DNA of 64,000 bases, from positions 3,942,274-4,006,273 of the forward strand of contig NC_066593.1 in the NCBI RefSeq assembly GCF_905475345.1, in the 5' to 3' direction. The stretch comes from Vespula vulgaris. Lineage: Eukaryota; Arthropoda; Insecta; Hymenoptera; Vespidae. Shown piece after piece: positions 13,081 to 27,257 of the stretch. Within the stretch, counting starts at the first letter, position 1, and every line of letters starts with the position of its first letter. The notes below the pieces were generated by a model. That model searched no databases. It was not told the DNA's origin and was given only the letters and a program-made list of their open reading frames with translations. The position numbers and the translations under genes were made by a program.

Positions 13081-13907
13081 TTCGATCGATCAATCGAGAT
13101 ATACGTACATTATATAACTATCTATTTATCTATTCGCGATAGGATAGATCGAAAGAAAGTATCGTTTCAAGGTTCGCGAAAATCGAAGACCAGGAGGAGG
13201 TGGAGATGGAGGAGGATGAGGAGGAGGAGGTGGAAGAGGTGGAAGAGGAGGAGATGAAGTGAGGGTGAGTCGAAGCGAACGATATAGGTACGTGCAATCT
13301 GCAGCTGCTGTAACTCCGGCTGTAACTTAAGACAGTATCATCGTGATATAAATATGCTCGAGATGGTATCGTCGTAACATACTGTCTCCGACGACCTTCT
13401 AATTCCTCACAAGGTATATAGTATACATACCAGCTTAAACCCTGGTATATTAGCCGAGAATTAACGAGCATGGTAATCAGCACTCGCTTCATAGCGTTCG
13501 GCGCGTTACATGGAGCGTTACATGGTCCGCGATGGATCACGCAGATTTACGTGTTCTACCTAGGTACGTATGTAGCCGTTACAACGATCTCTGTAACCTC
13601 TCGGTGAACGACGATTTCTAAAGAGATCCGGAAAAAGAAAATTATTACGTTGCTTTTCTATGCGAATTTAGCACGAGACCCATAAGAAATACGAGGGTCA
13701 TTCAAATAACTTTCACAATTTTAAATATAGAAAGCTGTTAAATGCCGTAGAAAAAATATTATCGGGCAACATTTACACGAACGATTTTTTATTCGCTTTC
13801 GAAAAAAAATAAAGAAATATTCGAGAATTCCAGTACATATACATTGTCTTATCATAATAATAATAATAATAATAATAGTAATAATAATGGTGATGATGAT
13901 AATGATG

Positions 13908-13940
<33 letters not shown>

Positions 13941-14316
13941 TTAACAACTCCTAGATATAAACCAGGTCAAACAAAATCCAAAAGAATTTCAATATATTTG
14001 GAAATCAACATAGTTAGGTAGCGGTATACGTAAGTTAGTCTCGCACATAAATCAAGTCGCACGATGGGTTAATTGTCACGATAGTCGAGTTTGAGTCTCG
14101 ATATTATCGGGAAGGCCAGATTACGCCGTGGAACTACGGGCAAGGCAATCTATTTCGAGTCAATCTCGTAGCGAGACAGGAGATCATTACCGATTTCAAG
14201 TTAGCCGAGTTTGGCGGGCACACGGAGAACCGTCACCTGAATCGAGAGATACGCACCTCTCCCTTGGGTAATTATAAGCGTGGCACGATTACGTCGATGA
14301 TCGTATCGCTAAAACC

Positions 14317-14354
<38 letters not shown>

Positions 14355-14745
14355 GACAGACAGACAGACAGACAGACGGAGAGATAAAGAGAGAAAAAGA
14401 GAAAGAGAACGTAGGCGTAGCTCGATTCATTCGTAAACTGACAATAAATTCAAGAGCAAAATCGAAGGGATAACTCTCAGGAAGTGCAAAGTCGTTCTGT
14501 TTAAACTTAGATAAAGAATTTCGATATCATTTAATTATCGTTAGCCTATCGTAGCTTAAGCTGATCGATCTACGCACGACACATCGTCGAGTACGAGCTA
14601 ACCTAAGGCTATGGTATTCTCATTTAAAGTCCATGGCCTGTGAGAAGATCATAGCGAAGCAACTCCCCGAGCAGAGACTAGCTTGCTTGCTTGCTTCCTT
14701 GCTTCCTTGCTTCCTTGCTTCCTTGCTTGCTTTCTTGCTTGCTTT

Positions 14746-14788
<43 letters not shown>

Positions 14789-15734
14789 GCTTGCTTGCTT
14801 GCTTGCTTGCGGGTAGGTAACGCACGCATCACGCCAACACGCCACGTTCATGCGATGCCACGCCACGCCAGGCCACGCTATGCCATGCCACGATCAGCTG
14901 GAAACCCGGAAGGTTTCTTGGCACTCCTGACCTACTGAACAAGACACCTTTGCATGTGCTCGCTCGTTTAGCCTCACCCCGAGCATTCATCGACGAGTGA
15001 ACCGAGTTCACGCCAGGGACACGTACCTTGACGTATGATAGATGCAGACTGGACTACGCCTACGTCCAAATCTTTCTCTCTCTTTCTCTCTCTCTTTCTG
15101 TTTCTCTTTTTTTCTCTTTCTCTCGTGGAAGGAAGAAAAAATCCTTCCTATCTTTTTCCTTTACGTTCCCATATATCTCATACTTGTCAAGTTGAATGGA
15201 ATTGAAACTATAATACAAGCTGAGAATTAAAATTTCGTTTATTGTCAGTAAGAAATTCGCATGGAATTGACAAGACGTAAATAGATATAGGATAGATCTG
15301 TCTGGAGAAAAAATTGTAATATTAAAGAAGGATCGAGAGGATCGAGTATCGTCGTAAAGAGTAGTCCTTTATTGGCCTTCGTCAAGAACGTCGTCCTTTC
15401 TTCGTATAATTCTTTCTTCAAACAAACTCTATCTACTACTACTTTATATAGAACGTAATATATATATATATATATGTATGTATGTATATACATATGTGAA
15501 ATATCTGTTAAAACGCAAATCGGTGTCCTTTCTTTATTGGCGAGGAAGAACAGAACCGGCCCCATGTAGACAAGCACAGGAAGAAGAAATAAAAGTACGA
15601 GGTTAACCTCTGATCGTGGAACTAATTCAAAGTACGCGTATCGTAAAATGCTCCGTGTGAAGTCACCGGTTGATCGATGGCGTTATTAGTCAGCGGATCC
15701 GTCAGACTTCACAAAGGAAACTCTGTCTCTTTTC

Positions 15735-15765
<31 letters not shown>

Positions 15766-16700
15766 ATCTCTCTTTTCTCACCTTTAGATAAACGGACGAT
15801 CCCTGATGAGCGATTAAATGCCTGCTCTCTGGCGTCTCACCATGAAAAATAGATCGTTCTTCGAGTTGCACGAGTCTGTTTTTGTCCTTGTCCTTCCACC
15901 TTAGAAGGTGGACAAAAACAAGGAGAAGAAGAAGAAGAAGAAGAAGAAGAAGAGGAAGGGAAAGAGAAAAGATTAGAAAAAAGAAGAGACAAGAATTCGG
16001 AAAAGAAGCGAATGAAAAGTACATTTTTAAGAGATTAAACAAAACGGACAGAACAGGAGTAATAGAACCGTGGTGAGAAAAATGTGAAACTTTTTAAACG
16101 GGATAAATATGAAAAATAAAGTTGGAAAAGAAGGAAACTATAGGATCGTGAGATCATTCTCTTACGGTGGCTATCGGTCGTCCCTCTTTCATTCGTTTAT
16201 TTCGTTGAATTACCGCGATCGGTTACCAATCGTAATAAAGCTCGGAGAGTAGGAAACGCAAACATATCGCTTTCGAGGAACGTCGACGGGGTGACGGCAA
16301 GAGGAAGAAAAGGAGGGTTGCCGTGGCGGGGAGTATAAAGAGGGAGAGCAGCGAATGGTAGGGGGTACAAGTGGCACAACATGGTGGTGAAACGGGGAAA
16401 GCGAATGACTGGTGTCAGTTACACGAGCTGGCACTACAGCTCGCTCCTTCGTAGCTCCGGCATTGAGAGAGTTACCTACCCTTGCGGTTACCTGCGAGCA
16501 ACCCCCTTTTTTCATTGACTCCACGTCGAACTCCGACGTATTTATGTTCTCATACTAACGTCGTTTATGCGTATCCATTAGATATACCTATTACCTGCCA
16601 TTATAATGACTTTGCCGGTTTAATCGTTAATAAGACGTTTTTAACGAGAAAACAAACGTATCGTCAGAGATCATGATAAATCTTATGGGTAACGTCGTAA
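13081..16700 (+). other. ss intron 1, part e
   Basis: No gene seen. GGA-rich tract 13190-13265; imperfect (AAT)n 13854-13940; (GA)n then (CAGA)n at 14321-14378; the long CTTG array at 14681-14810; degenerate GCCAC units 14832-14893; (GAA)n at 15921-15955. The short sequence at 13691-13714 resembles a mariner-type transposon end, with no partner end found. Confidence 0.65.
14681..14810 (+). repeat. (CTTG)n tetranucleotide array, about 130 bp
   Basis: GCTTGCTTGC units with CTTC, TTTC and ACTT variants, ending just before GGGTAGG. Translated, it gives Ala-Cys-Leu-Leu repeats on + and Lys-Gln-Ala-Ser repeats on -, which explains the ORFs there. Arrays of the complementary AAGC-type unit occur at 18728-18785 and 33464-33544. 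Confidence 0.93.
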
Positions 16701-16920
16701 CACTTTCCATTCTCGTGTTCGTTTCGGAGCGATGACAATACGCAAGGTAATAAAAAGTATCGACGATGATTAAACAAAAGTATTCAACGAAAGAAATCAT
16801 CATCGTTGCGACGATGATCGCTCATAGTTATTTGATATTGAAAATTCCTCAAAGTTTTCGATCAAACGTCACGGAAGAGATAGAGTTTTAGCAACGTTTT
16901 CATTTCCGTTTCTTCCTCTT

Positions 16921-16961
<41 letters not shown>

Positions 16962-18283
16962 GAAGTTTTTCCGAGCTTCGGGCACTTTCGGCGCCATATA
17001 AAAGCGTATGTAGAGAAAAACGAGAGAGAAAGAGATAAAGAGAGAGAGATAGATAGAGATAGAAAGAGAAACAGGGAGTAATTCCAGCGGTAGTGCCTGC
17101 TAGAACAAAGGCCTGGGAATTAATTAGTAGGCGCGTACACGGTAAGCCCCCTAGAGGGAGCAGCATATGGCGCGATCACATCATCTCATCATCGCCATAC
17201 CACCTGGCTCTCCCTTTTATATTCACCTTTGCTTTCTCTGCTATTCACGGGGCTTCGAAAACGCAAGGTCGTGTCTAAATATATGTAGATAGCCAACGGT
17301 CGAAAAATTGTCAACCCCGTCTAATCGTTTTCATTTTCATCGTTTTCATTTTCAGTTTTTGAATATAAAACGAAACGGACTTGTTGTTGGGTACTCAATG
17401 TTAAAATCCATTTAGGATTTACCTTCTTACTTTACTATTACGAAGTACATAAAGGAGAAAACGTATCGCATCGATTACGAGCTCGCGGTACCTGGCGTCC
17501 TAGCAAATTACCAGATATCAACTTGAATTATGATGATCGTTGATACGCGGAAAACGCAACCGCATCCACTGCGATATTCCATGTAAGACTACCAACCGAG
17601 CGTTTCATCTCCTTTCCTCGCGTATCATCTCCGTTCTCTTCGTTCGTTAGATACTCTCTTCCTCGTACGGATAAAAAGCACGAGACGAATGTCTCGAAAT
17701 GAAATAAGGCCACGAATCATGGTCTACGCATTCTCGTGAGGTGAGGTGAGGTGAGGTGAGACGAACGCATAGGCTTCGACTGTGTGGGTAATCTACTCGT
17801 GGTTTCTTTTTTTATAGATTGACAATGAAATCTAATAGGTATGGAGATCTATCGTACCTGTCCATTCATTTAATGTACGTGTTTGCGTATTACGTATGTA
17901 GAAACTTATCGAAATATTATAAATATTATATATATATAAAATATATGGAATAATGTGAATACCAAAAATTAAAAAAAAATGTTATTATTCTTTCGAACTA
18001 TAAGAATAATCAATGATAAAACGAGGAGATATTATTTTTCTTAATACATCCGAACGTGTTCGACTATGTTCTCGAAAAAAATCAAACTAGATTATCCTAT
18101 ACGAAAGCAGACGTTGGATCTTACGGATGGACGATTCGCGATGGGATCGATCGATCCGTTGCGACGTCGATCGACGTGTTGCTTTCCCACGAAGTGGGAT
18201 ACGAGTGAAGCAAAGTCAGCGAAAAGAGAGAGAAAGAGAGGAAGAGAGAAATAAGCAAAGAAAGAAAAAATGAAAGAAAGAGA

Positions 18284-18321
<38 letters not shown>

Positions 18322-18398
18322 AACAAGGAAGGGAAGAAGGTCGCGAGAAGAGGGTTTTGTAGGATACAGAAGGAGAAGAAGACGAAGAAGAAGAAGAA

Positions 18399-18430
<32 letters not shown>

Positions 18431-19225
18431 AGAGGAGGATGGTAAAGTCGGCCCTTTGCAGAGGCAACCCAGACTCAACCAGACGAATTCCAGAAAATCT
18501 GCTTCTTCGAGTGAGAGGAGGCGAAATAAAAGAACGTGTGTCTCGAGTGTCGGTCGGCGACCAGAGAGAGAGAAAGAGAGAGAAAGAAAGAAAAAAAAGA
18601 GAAAGAAAAAAAGAAAGAAAGAAAGAAAGAAAGAAAAAGAGAGAAAGAGAGAGAGAAAAGCAAGAGCAAAGTGCTGCCGTTGTCTTCGTCTTCGTCGTCG
18701 TCTTCGTCTCCTCGTTCCTTGCTGGGCCAACAGCAAGCAAGCAAGGAAGCAAGCAAGCGAGCAAGCAAGCGAGCGAGCGAGCGAGTAGGTATAGCCAAGA
18801 AGGCAGCAGTGTGGCTCATGCATAAGTATATGTATAACTGTGCCGGATCGCTCTTCTCTCGCATATTGGAGGAACGGACAGGTACTCGAAGAAGATTTTG
18901 ATCGACCGTCGAGCGTAACTCGGCAGCCGCCTTCGGCGGCTCACCTTTCATGCTCCGACCACGAGCCGCTCCCCGAAAAACCAAGCGAGACCCGTTTGGC
19001 CCTTTTGGGCTCCTTCATCGCACGGCCACGACGACCTTCTTTTTCTACTCTCTTTCTTTCTCTTTTACTCTCTCTCTCTCTCTCTCTTTTTTTCTTTTCT
19101 TTCTCTTTTTAAAATCGCTACCGACGCGACGCGTACCTCACGTAAAGGTATAACCCTTCTTGCTCTCGTTTACCAAAAGATATATATATATATATATATG
19201 TAAATATCATATATATACTTGTGTG

Positions 19226-19276
<51 letters not shown>

Positions 19277-20190
19277 ATCAGAAACATGTCGACTCGCGAT
19301 GGCGTCCACCGTTAACCGTTAACGAGAAAGCCAAGGTGTATATAAATATCTTTAAGAAGATAGTAGTTCCCCCAGTCGAATAAAGAGAACGCGGTGGCTC
19401 CTTTTCGGCATCGGCATCGGCATCGAGTTAATGTCGACAATATTTCACGCGTAGGATCCGACGAATAGGCGTGTAAAATGATTTGCTGTAAATCTATCGC
19501 GCGTAGCTTGCCACCAGCACCGCCCTCGTAACGCGCACCTGGCGTATCTCACAGTATCTCCGGTACTTGCTAGAGAAAGACGGGGGTGGGAGAGAGTGAG
19601 AGTGAAGAAGAGAGTGAGTGAGCGAAAGAGAGAGACAGAGAGAAAGATAGAGAAAGAGAGAGAGAGAGAGAGAAAGATAGGGTGGCAAGGGAGAGAAATT
19701 ATGTTCTCTCCTTTATATTTGAAAGGGCACAGCTGCGAACACTCCGCGTGTGTTACCCCACGTGGCGCCTATTTTCCACTCTAGCGTGCCGAAATCGTCT
19801 CTACTCGTACTCGAGACACACGCCGCCATATCCCGTGGAAAATCCATTGAAAGGTGAAAGAAAAAGCGAGATAGGATTCTGTTTAGAAGAGAAAAGAATT
19901 CTCTTTTGTTGTTCCTGTTTCATTTCTCTCTTCTCTCTTTCTCTTTCTTTCCCTCGATCTTTTAGTAGTCGTTTCGATGGGATACGATCATTCGAAATAA
20001 CTGCAGGTAAGATCGTGTCGATCGTTCGACTCCGCTACAGGTCGTTTCACGCTGATTTTGCGAGCTCGATTCCCGAAGGATCGCGCACTGTTACTATATA
20101 GGTATAACTACCTACGAAAGAGCGAAGTCGAGTCCGACGCGTCCCGCTGGGCGAGCCTCTCGCTTTTACCTAGAGGCCTTCATTAAACTG
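16701..20190 (+). other. ss intron 1, part f
   Basis: No gene seen. (TC)n 16921-16957; a short (GTGAG)n run at 17736-17760; a long purine block 18220-18435 containing (GAAA)n 18284-18322 and (GAA)n 18375-18432; (GAAA)n 18605-18650; AAGC/GAGC units 18728-18785; (TC)n 19069-19087; (TA)n 19181-19271 with interruptions; (GA)n 19650-19672. Several long ORFs on both strands at 18090-18980 are repeat translations. Confidence 0.7.
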
Positions 20191-22656
20191 ACACTGATGG
20201 CGAATCGGCGCTACGAATCACGTAATCTCAGCGAGGATGCCTCGGCCTCTCTTTCATTTGGCAGATCGAGGGCCTTCGCTCTCTTTCGCATTTCTCTTCA
20301 TCTTGATTCCTCACTCCAAGCTTTACACCAATGCTTCTCTTTCTCTTTCTCTCTTTCTCTCTCTCTCTCTTGTTCTTCTCTTTCTTCGTTTCACTCAAGA
20401 GGTGCAACCTTTAATAAAGGGTTTCTTCTCTCTGTAAAGTTCACTCATTCTCTTTCTCTTTCTCTTTTTCTTTCTCTTTTTATCTTCGTCGTCGCTTTCG
20501 AAGGACTAGGACGGAACAACATCCGCTCGTTTCCTCGGCGCCACGAAGAAAACTTTCCGAGAGCCTATCCTCTTCTTTTCTCTTCTTTTCTTTTCTCTTC
20601 TCTTCTCTTCTCTTCTCTTCTCTTCTCTTCTCTTCTCTTCTCTTCTCTTCTCTTCTCTTCTCTTCTCTTCTCTTCTCTTCTCTTCCCTCGAGGACCTAAT
20701 GACGAAGGTAATGGATGAACGGACGCTCGGACGAGAACGGACAGACGGATGGAATGGACAGACGGACAGACAGACGGGTAAGCTCGAATCGACGGACGGT
20801 TAGTGCCTCATGGCTATCGTTCCCAACTCCTCACGAAGAGTCGTCCGGTTGGTTAATATATTTTTAGGGGGAGGGTAGGAGGAGTTAGTTGGTTAGAACG
20901 TGCATTAAATTTTCTCTTATACGATCCTTGATATCACCTGGTGTTCCGACCGATGTCAATGCTCAATGATATAATATAATACAAACCTTGTGGTTGTATT
21001 ATGAAAAAGGATCAACAGCTGCTATCTTTCCTATTATTGACGATCATCGTAACGATACTTTTATTATATATATATATATATACATACATATATATATATA
21101 TACACTCTTTCGTTTCTTCACAATGTCTATTTAGGTAATCGACCAGGAGATATTTAGATGAGTCATTCAAAACGATTTTGATTTCAAGTTACCAGTTATA
21201 CGTGATTAGCAACCTCGTTTATATCAGCAGCTACTCCGTTTCTTTTGTTACACCTATATGTAGGTGGTATCTCTACCTATGTACTTACGTATGTATGCAC
21301 GTATATACGTATATACGTACGTACTTATTGTTAGAGTCATGAGATTCCAAAGCGACGGCCAGGAGCTATTGCGACGCCTTAAGGACGCACGCGAAAGGCG
21401 TCACGGCATTAGAATGTTAATTGCTATAGCTGGGCGATCGCGGAAGAAACGACTAGTTGACGGGCCGCGAGGATGGCTGCTAAGACCGAAAGTGGAAGAA
21501 ATCATTGTGGTCTGGCGCCACGAGGAAGTAACAACGTACGGCACGTGCTAGAATATGGATACGTAAAATGTTTTTAATTACCTTAAAATGTTATTAATTG
21601 AAACAAGGACATATGACCTTGTCACTTTCTTGTTTTCACCTCCTCCATTTTCTTATAAAATCAATTCCTAACGTCGTTAATTTAATACATGCATATGTAA
21701 GCAAAAAATTTTTTCCCGATGATATCACGAAAACAACGCGTTCATTATGATCCAATAAACGAAACGTACACCTATTTCTGTAAAATATTTTTCTTTTTTT
21801 TTTTTTCTTTCTTTCTTTCTTCTTTCTCTTTTTTTTCCTCTTTTTTTTTTTTATCGAAGACAAACGCGTTAAGATAAAGAAAAAAGAAAAAAAAAAAGGA
21901 AAAACATTCGTGACTTTTATCTTCCTTCTTATGATACTTTTCTTCGCGTCCCGTTTTTTTTCTCATTGACGTCACTGAAAAAGAAAACGAGAGTAAGTAG
22001 ACGACCTGATTCGAGTCGAGTCGAGTCGAGTTGAATCGGGTTGAGCCGAGCAGAGACGAACGGCGAGGGAACAAACTAGCGAAGGTTGATACGTGTGTGA
22101 GTAAAAAAGAAAAAAAGAAAAGGACTGAGGGGGCAGTTCGAAAGGAACACGTGCTTTCTACGTATGCTAATCACATTGCTCTGATTGGGGAGGATAAACA
22201 AAGCAATTATCTTTATTAAAAGGACGAGATCTTTTGTATATGTATATGTATATATATATACACATGGTCAATCCTTTTTTTACCTTTTTCGTCGATCATT
22301 GCTTTCTTTCGAAGGAACGTACGTAAAAAAGAAAAACAACAACAACAACCGCAATAACAAAAATAAACAAACAAACAAAAAAAGAAAAAGAAAAAAAAAA
22401 CAGAAAATATTTGCAAAACGTAAACGATTACATTAGTGGCAGAGCGTTACATCGCGAATAAACCGAGCAAATTCGATGGCGGTGCGGTGCATCACTGGTG
22501 ACGGCACGCCAATCAACATTAGCAGAAATGTATTCATGCCACGAAATCATTTAATGCGCCTAATGAAATGCGCTGGTAATTACAGAGTGTGCCGGGAGTC
22601 ATTCATATTGCATGAGTGCTCCGAGTGGCCACCGTGAGCCGATGCATGCCAGATCC

Positions 22657-22695
<39 letters not shown>

Positions 22696-22950
22696 TTCCC
22701 TCTCTCTCTCTCTTTCTTTCTCTCTCTCTCTCTTTCTCGACTATGTGCTGTCGTTACATTGAAACACATGTTGCGAATTTCTAATGACGTTGCTGAGACG
22801 ACTCACCTTCTCTTTCTTTTTTTCTTTTTTTTTTGTCATTCTTTCTTTTTTTTCCATTCTTTCTTTCTTTCTTTCTTTTTTTCTTTCTTTCTCCTCGAAA
22901 CGTACGAAAATTAACGCTGTTGTAAACGGGACACAAGTGCTAACACGATC
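20191..22950 (+). other. ss intron 1, part g
   Basis: No gene seen. The CTCTT pentamer array is at 20590-20686; GACA/GACG units follow at 20735-20780. (TA)n 21064-21104. An 8-bp inverted repeat (GACGCCTT / AAGGCGTC, 14-nt loop) is at 21373-21402. (CGAGT)n 22014-22034. A complex island lies at about 22440-22640, and CT tracts at 22657-22735 and 22845-22890. Confidence 0.7.
20590..20686 (+). repeat. (CTCTT)n pentanucleotide array
   Basis: Nearly perfect 5-bp period over about 95 bp. Because 5 is not a multiple of 3, the translation cycles (Ser-Leu-Leu-Phe-Ser), producing the ORF at 20197-20718, which is not a gene. Confidence 0.93.
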
Positions 22951-23314
22951 GGATCATTAATTATTATGGCTTTGCTAGAGATATATGGCGATACTTGGAT
23001 CTATCTTGTTGAATGATCGATCGATCATATCCATAGGTACATAGATACGAGAGAAGAAAATATGTTATCCCATTAATTTCTATGTCTTAACTATTATTTA
23101 TAACGTTTAACCGACGTCCCCTATGATATGATTTATTTGGTGAAATAAATAATAGAGAATTGTAATTTGATGAGATTTAAAGGTGTTGTCAAATTAGATG
23201 AAAAAGATTTTCTTTTATCCCTTACGATATTTATTAGCTATCGGTTTCTCCTATTATCCAATTTTGCGATGGTAGAAACGTTTAGCCTGGTTTACTAAAG
23301 GGTTACAGAGGGCA

Positions 23315-23359
<45 letters not shown>

Positions 23360-25903
23360 ATCGATTGATCTCTCGTAAGCCGTAGAGCCATACCCACGAT
23401 AAATATCTTCCGTCGATCTAACTATACGATTTATACGATCTCACCATTAATACACCGAATACGAGACTACTGAAAGATAGAACACAGTCAAAAATGGATT
23501 CGACCGCTGTCATTAAGACTATATTTCTCCGTGAATCACCCTTTTCGAGACGCCGGTGACACGTGGCACCGCCGCGTGTATGCTCTATTTCAACATACGA
23601 TTTCGTTCGTTCCTTTCACACTGTTCTAAGTCTCTGATCGATCGTATAATCAAAGAGAAAAAAAAAGAATAAGAAAAAAAAGAGGAACAGAAAAACTGAA
23701 CAATAGTAAAAAAAGAAAAAGAAGAAGTTTCCATTCGCTTCAAAAATTCGTATCGTGTAATGTCGATTATTTTTCGATTATTATTTTTTCTTTTTCTTCT
23801 TCGTTGTCTTTTTACTTTTCTTCGACGATACGAAAGAAAAATATTTGTATAAAGAATTTTTTTTCTTTTTTTGAAATATCGACCATCATTGACCAGTCAG
23901 TCGAAGTTACATGTTTATCCGTTAACATGTCAAACCATATCGATCCTCCAACATCAAAGCCAGTTTGAGTAGTTTATGATTAGAGAAACAATTGACTGGC
24001 GAAGTTAACCTCGCAAGCAAGAGGACTGGGCTGAACTTTCTTGGTGGCAGACTTTATCGATCTCTCCGGTGGCCTCAAACCACTACCGTGGTACCTTCTT
24101 CCTTCTATGTATGTACATCGGCAATAAACCTAGTAGCGTGTCCGTTGCACTCTCCTTCTTCCCTTCGATGCCTAGTGAATCTATCTAGGATTCGACCTAA
24201 CTACCGAGATCGTTTAAACCGGTCTCATGTAAAACGATACACCTTTTTAAATCGTTAATCGGCTAATTCTCTAAGTTTTTCACTTTCCCTTTATTGTCGT
24301 TTATTCTTTAGCTATAGACACCTACGTATATATGTATATATCTGTATATATGTATATATACGTACCTATAGCGTCTATAAATACCCATGGAATATATCTA
24401 TACAGATAAAAGTATATACTTTCACACGTTATATACTAGATGGAAAATTATAGTGATCGATATTCTTGGTCGTTTTTTTTAATTTCTTTTTGTATTATTA
24501 TTGTTACTAATATTATCATTTATTTTCGTTTTATTTTTCTCTATGATTAAGTACTTGAAACTTTCGATTTCACGAATCCTTTACTTATGTTACTCCTGTC
24601 TCAGGTATCACATGGTAGAGAAGGATTTTAACGTTCTAACGTGTGCCTGTATAACGCCGAGAAACTATTCGTTCAACTATCCACCATAAATCTGTAATCT
24701 ATATAAACGCATTTGCCAGGCATGCAACTTTACGATTCGCGATGGTATTAGTTGAAAATCTTCAACGATACCATCCCACTCGGAATGAAACCGAGATAAT
24801 CGAGATTCCAGGAAAAAGCGGCGATAAGAGCTCGATAAATTCCTCGACTGTTAAATGAGCAATTAAAGTTAGACCTCTATACGAAAGGATCTTTGTTAGT
24901 TAAACGGCATGCGACATTTCAACTATGTATTTTCGCTTGTAAGAGCGTGGACAATTTCGCTAGATTAGAATTAAGAATGAAAATCATTATCATCTAGGAC
25001 AAACATATTACAACGTACACGCATCTTGAACGTAGAACGTATAGAATGATTCTCCTTTTTTTCATTGCCTCAATGTGTAAATATTACATTAGAAATTTAT
25101 CTACGAATTGGAGAAATTATAGTATGCAATTATTTTTCTTTTCATTTCTTTTTTTGGTCATACATCGATCATCGTAAGATCAAAAAAATCATTATCGTCT
25201 AGATTACAACAATGTCGTATAGATACATGACATTCGTTTTATATCTATAAGATAATTCTTTCTTTTGTTACTGTCTGTTACATCTTACATCTATCGAGAT
25301 ATCGAGATATTATAGAATACAACTTATTTATTTATTACTTTCTTTTTTTTTCTTTTCTATCCATACATCGATCTAATACTAAGAGTGAAAAATGTTCATT
25401 TGAAATTTCTTCGGAATACGAGCTACGAATTTCCCTTGAGAATTTATGTAAATATATCATGTTTTCTCGGTAATAGTATCGTGACTATTACGATAGAATT
25501 CCCTCTAATTCCTCGCGAGAATTCGTCGCGGTTTAACATTTTTTATATTGTAGCGTGCATATTCGAATCCGTCTGACTCGTAAGACTCTTCGAACTAGTA
25601 GACGAGGAGACTTAAGCGGACATTCTTTCAGCGACTTTCTGGAAATTCCTCGTTCCTTCTCGTAGATATATTCCCAGTGGGTCTTTCTTTCTTGAGCTAA
25701 TTAATGTGCCTGAAACGGTTAAGATAAGCAAAAGTTGGGCCGGCCTGGCTTGGAGAAACGTCCAAGAAAATCGATACATCGGGAGGAGGTACGATTACGC
25801 GAGTGACTCAGGCGGTTTCCGGTGGACGCCATGATGGATTTAAGCACTTCCGCTTGGTGGCGCGTGCGCCGCTCTGTCTTATGTGAAATTACCGAGGTTA
25901 TGT

Positions 25904-25940
<37 letters not shown>

Positions 25941-26592
25941 ATCCATCCCTCTCTTCTTCGCTCTCTTTCTCTCTTTTTTATATCCTACGTTTTTCTCAAG
26001 AAAAAGAAAAAGGAAAAAGATTCGAGTCAATATCGATGAAAACAGAAAGAAAAAGAAGAAAAAGAAGAGAAAAAAAGAAGGAAAAAAAATTCGATCTACG
26101 TAAACGTTCGATCTCTTTCTCGATCGTCTTAAAAAATCGTAGCCATTCGACGGCGAGTGGTCGAAAAAAGGGAGAAAAGGATTGAGTCGGAGATTAGAAA
26201 AAAGGAATAAGAAAAAAAGGAGAGAAAAAAAAAAGAAAGGAACGAAACTTCGATTTAGCAGATGTTCGTCAAGTTGAGAAAGTATGGCGACAAGAAATCT
26301 CGCGATCGCGACGTAGATGGCTTCCACAACAGGGGTGGTCCGAAATGGTGGAACGCGATGTTACCTTACACCTCGGTCTCCGAGTGGCACGGATATATAC
26401 ACGGCACCAATACGCATCAACTGTGCCGGACGCCGTCGTAAATACGTGCCCAAAGACATAGGGGCTCGTTATTATGATGCTAATGAGCGGTCCAAATGGA
26501 ATTCAAGAAACGAAGAGTCGCTGCCGACGTTCGATGATGGAATAATGACGATGACGAGGATGATCGAAACGTTGCATCCTTTTATTGTTGTT

Positions 26593-26628
<36 letters not shown>

Positions 26629-26720
26629 CTTCTTTTTGCATTTTCTTTTTTTCTTTCATCTGTAAAAGAAAGGAGTGCTATTTCTCGAGGAACATATTTC
26701 TCGAGATCGTTAGGATAATT
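22951..26720 (+). other. ss intron 1, part h
   Basis: No supported gene. (TA)n 23319-23356; A-rich/T-rich low complexity 23655-23880; (TC)n 25909-25941; purine tract 26040-26095; (TTG)n 26584-26628. A 133-codon ATG ORF at 26317-26718 runs through the TTG repeat as polyvaline and is treated separately as doubtful. Confidence 0.65.
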
Positions 26721-27198
26721 CGATAAATTAAATTCAAGTAAAACGATGCGTTTCTATCGCTCTATCTATCTATTTATCTATCTATCTATTTATTTATCTA
26801 TCTATCTATCTATATATCCATCTCTATTTAACTGTCTATCTCTTTATCTTTCTTTCTTTATCTATCGCGGCCACAGGATCGTACGTTCCAACGTCGGGGA
26901 TTTCACGCTTTGAAGAGATTTGCGAATTAACCACCTTGCCTTGTTATTTACGGAGAAACCGAACACCGAGCAACGTATTCGACATCGGATACCATAAGTA
27001 GATTAGCCGTGGCTATATGTCTATAGTACGATCTCGGTCGAACGGTTTTCGATCTCCTAAGTACATACAGCTATGTATCAGACCAAACCGCGATCGAGCA
27101 AAGTAGTAAACGGTAAAGATCGTAAAGATCTCGATCGTTAATGGCGTAAACAAACGACATAGTCGTCTTTTAGAAAATATCTTTTTATCGTTGTCTCT

Positions 27199-27257
<59 letters not shown>

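Noticed and set aside
18092..18984. Long ORFs on both strands (Ser/Phe-rich, Arg/Lys/Glu-rich)
   Set aside because: All are translations of GAAA, GAA and AAGC arrays.
21264..21551. 95-residue ORF with Arg-rich, non-repetitive sequence
   Set aside because: No recognisable family, non-ATG-quality context, no splice support; probably chance in a less AT-rich patch.
23992..24258. 88-residue ORF
   Set aside because: Begins at TTG, no domain, no supporting context.
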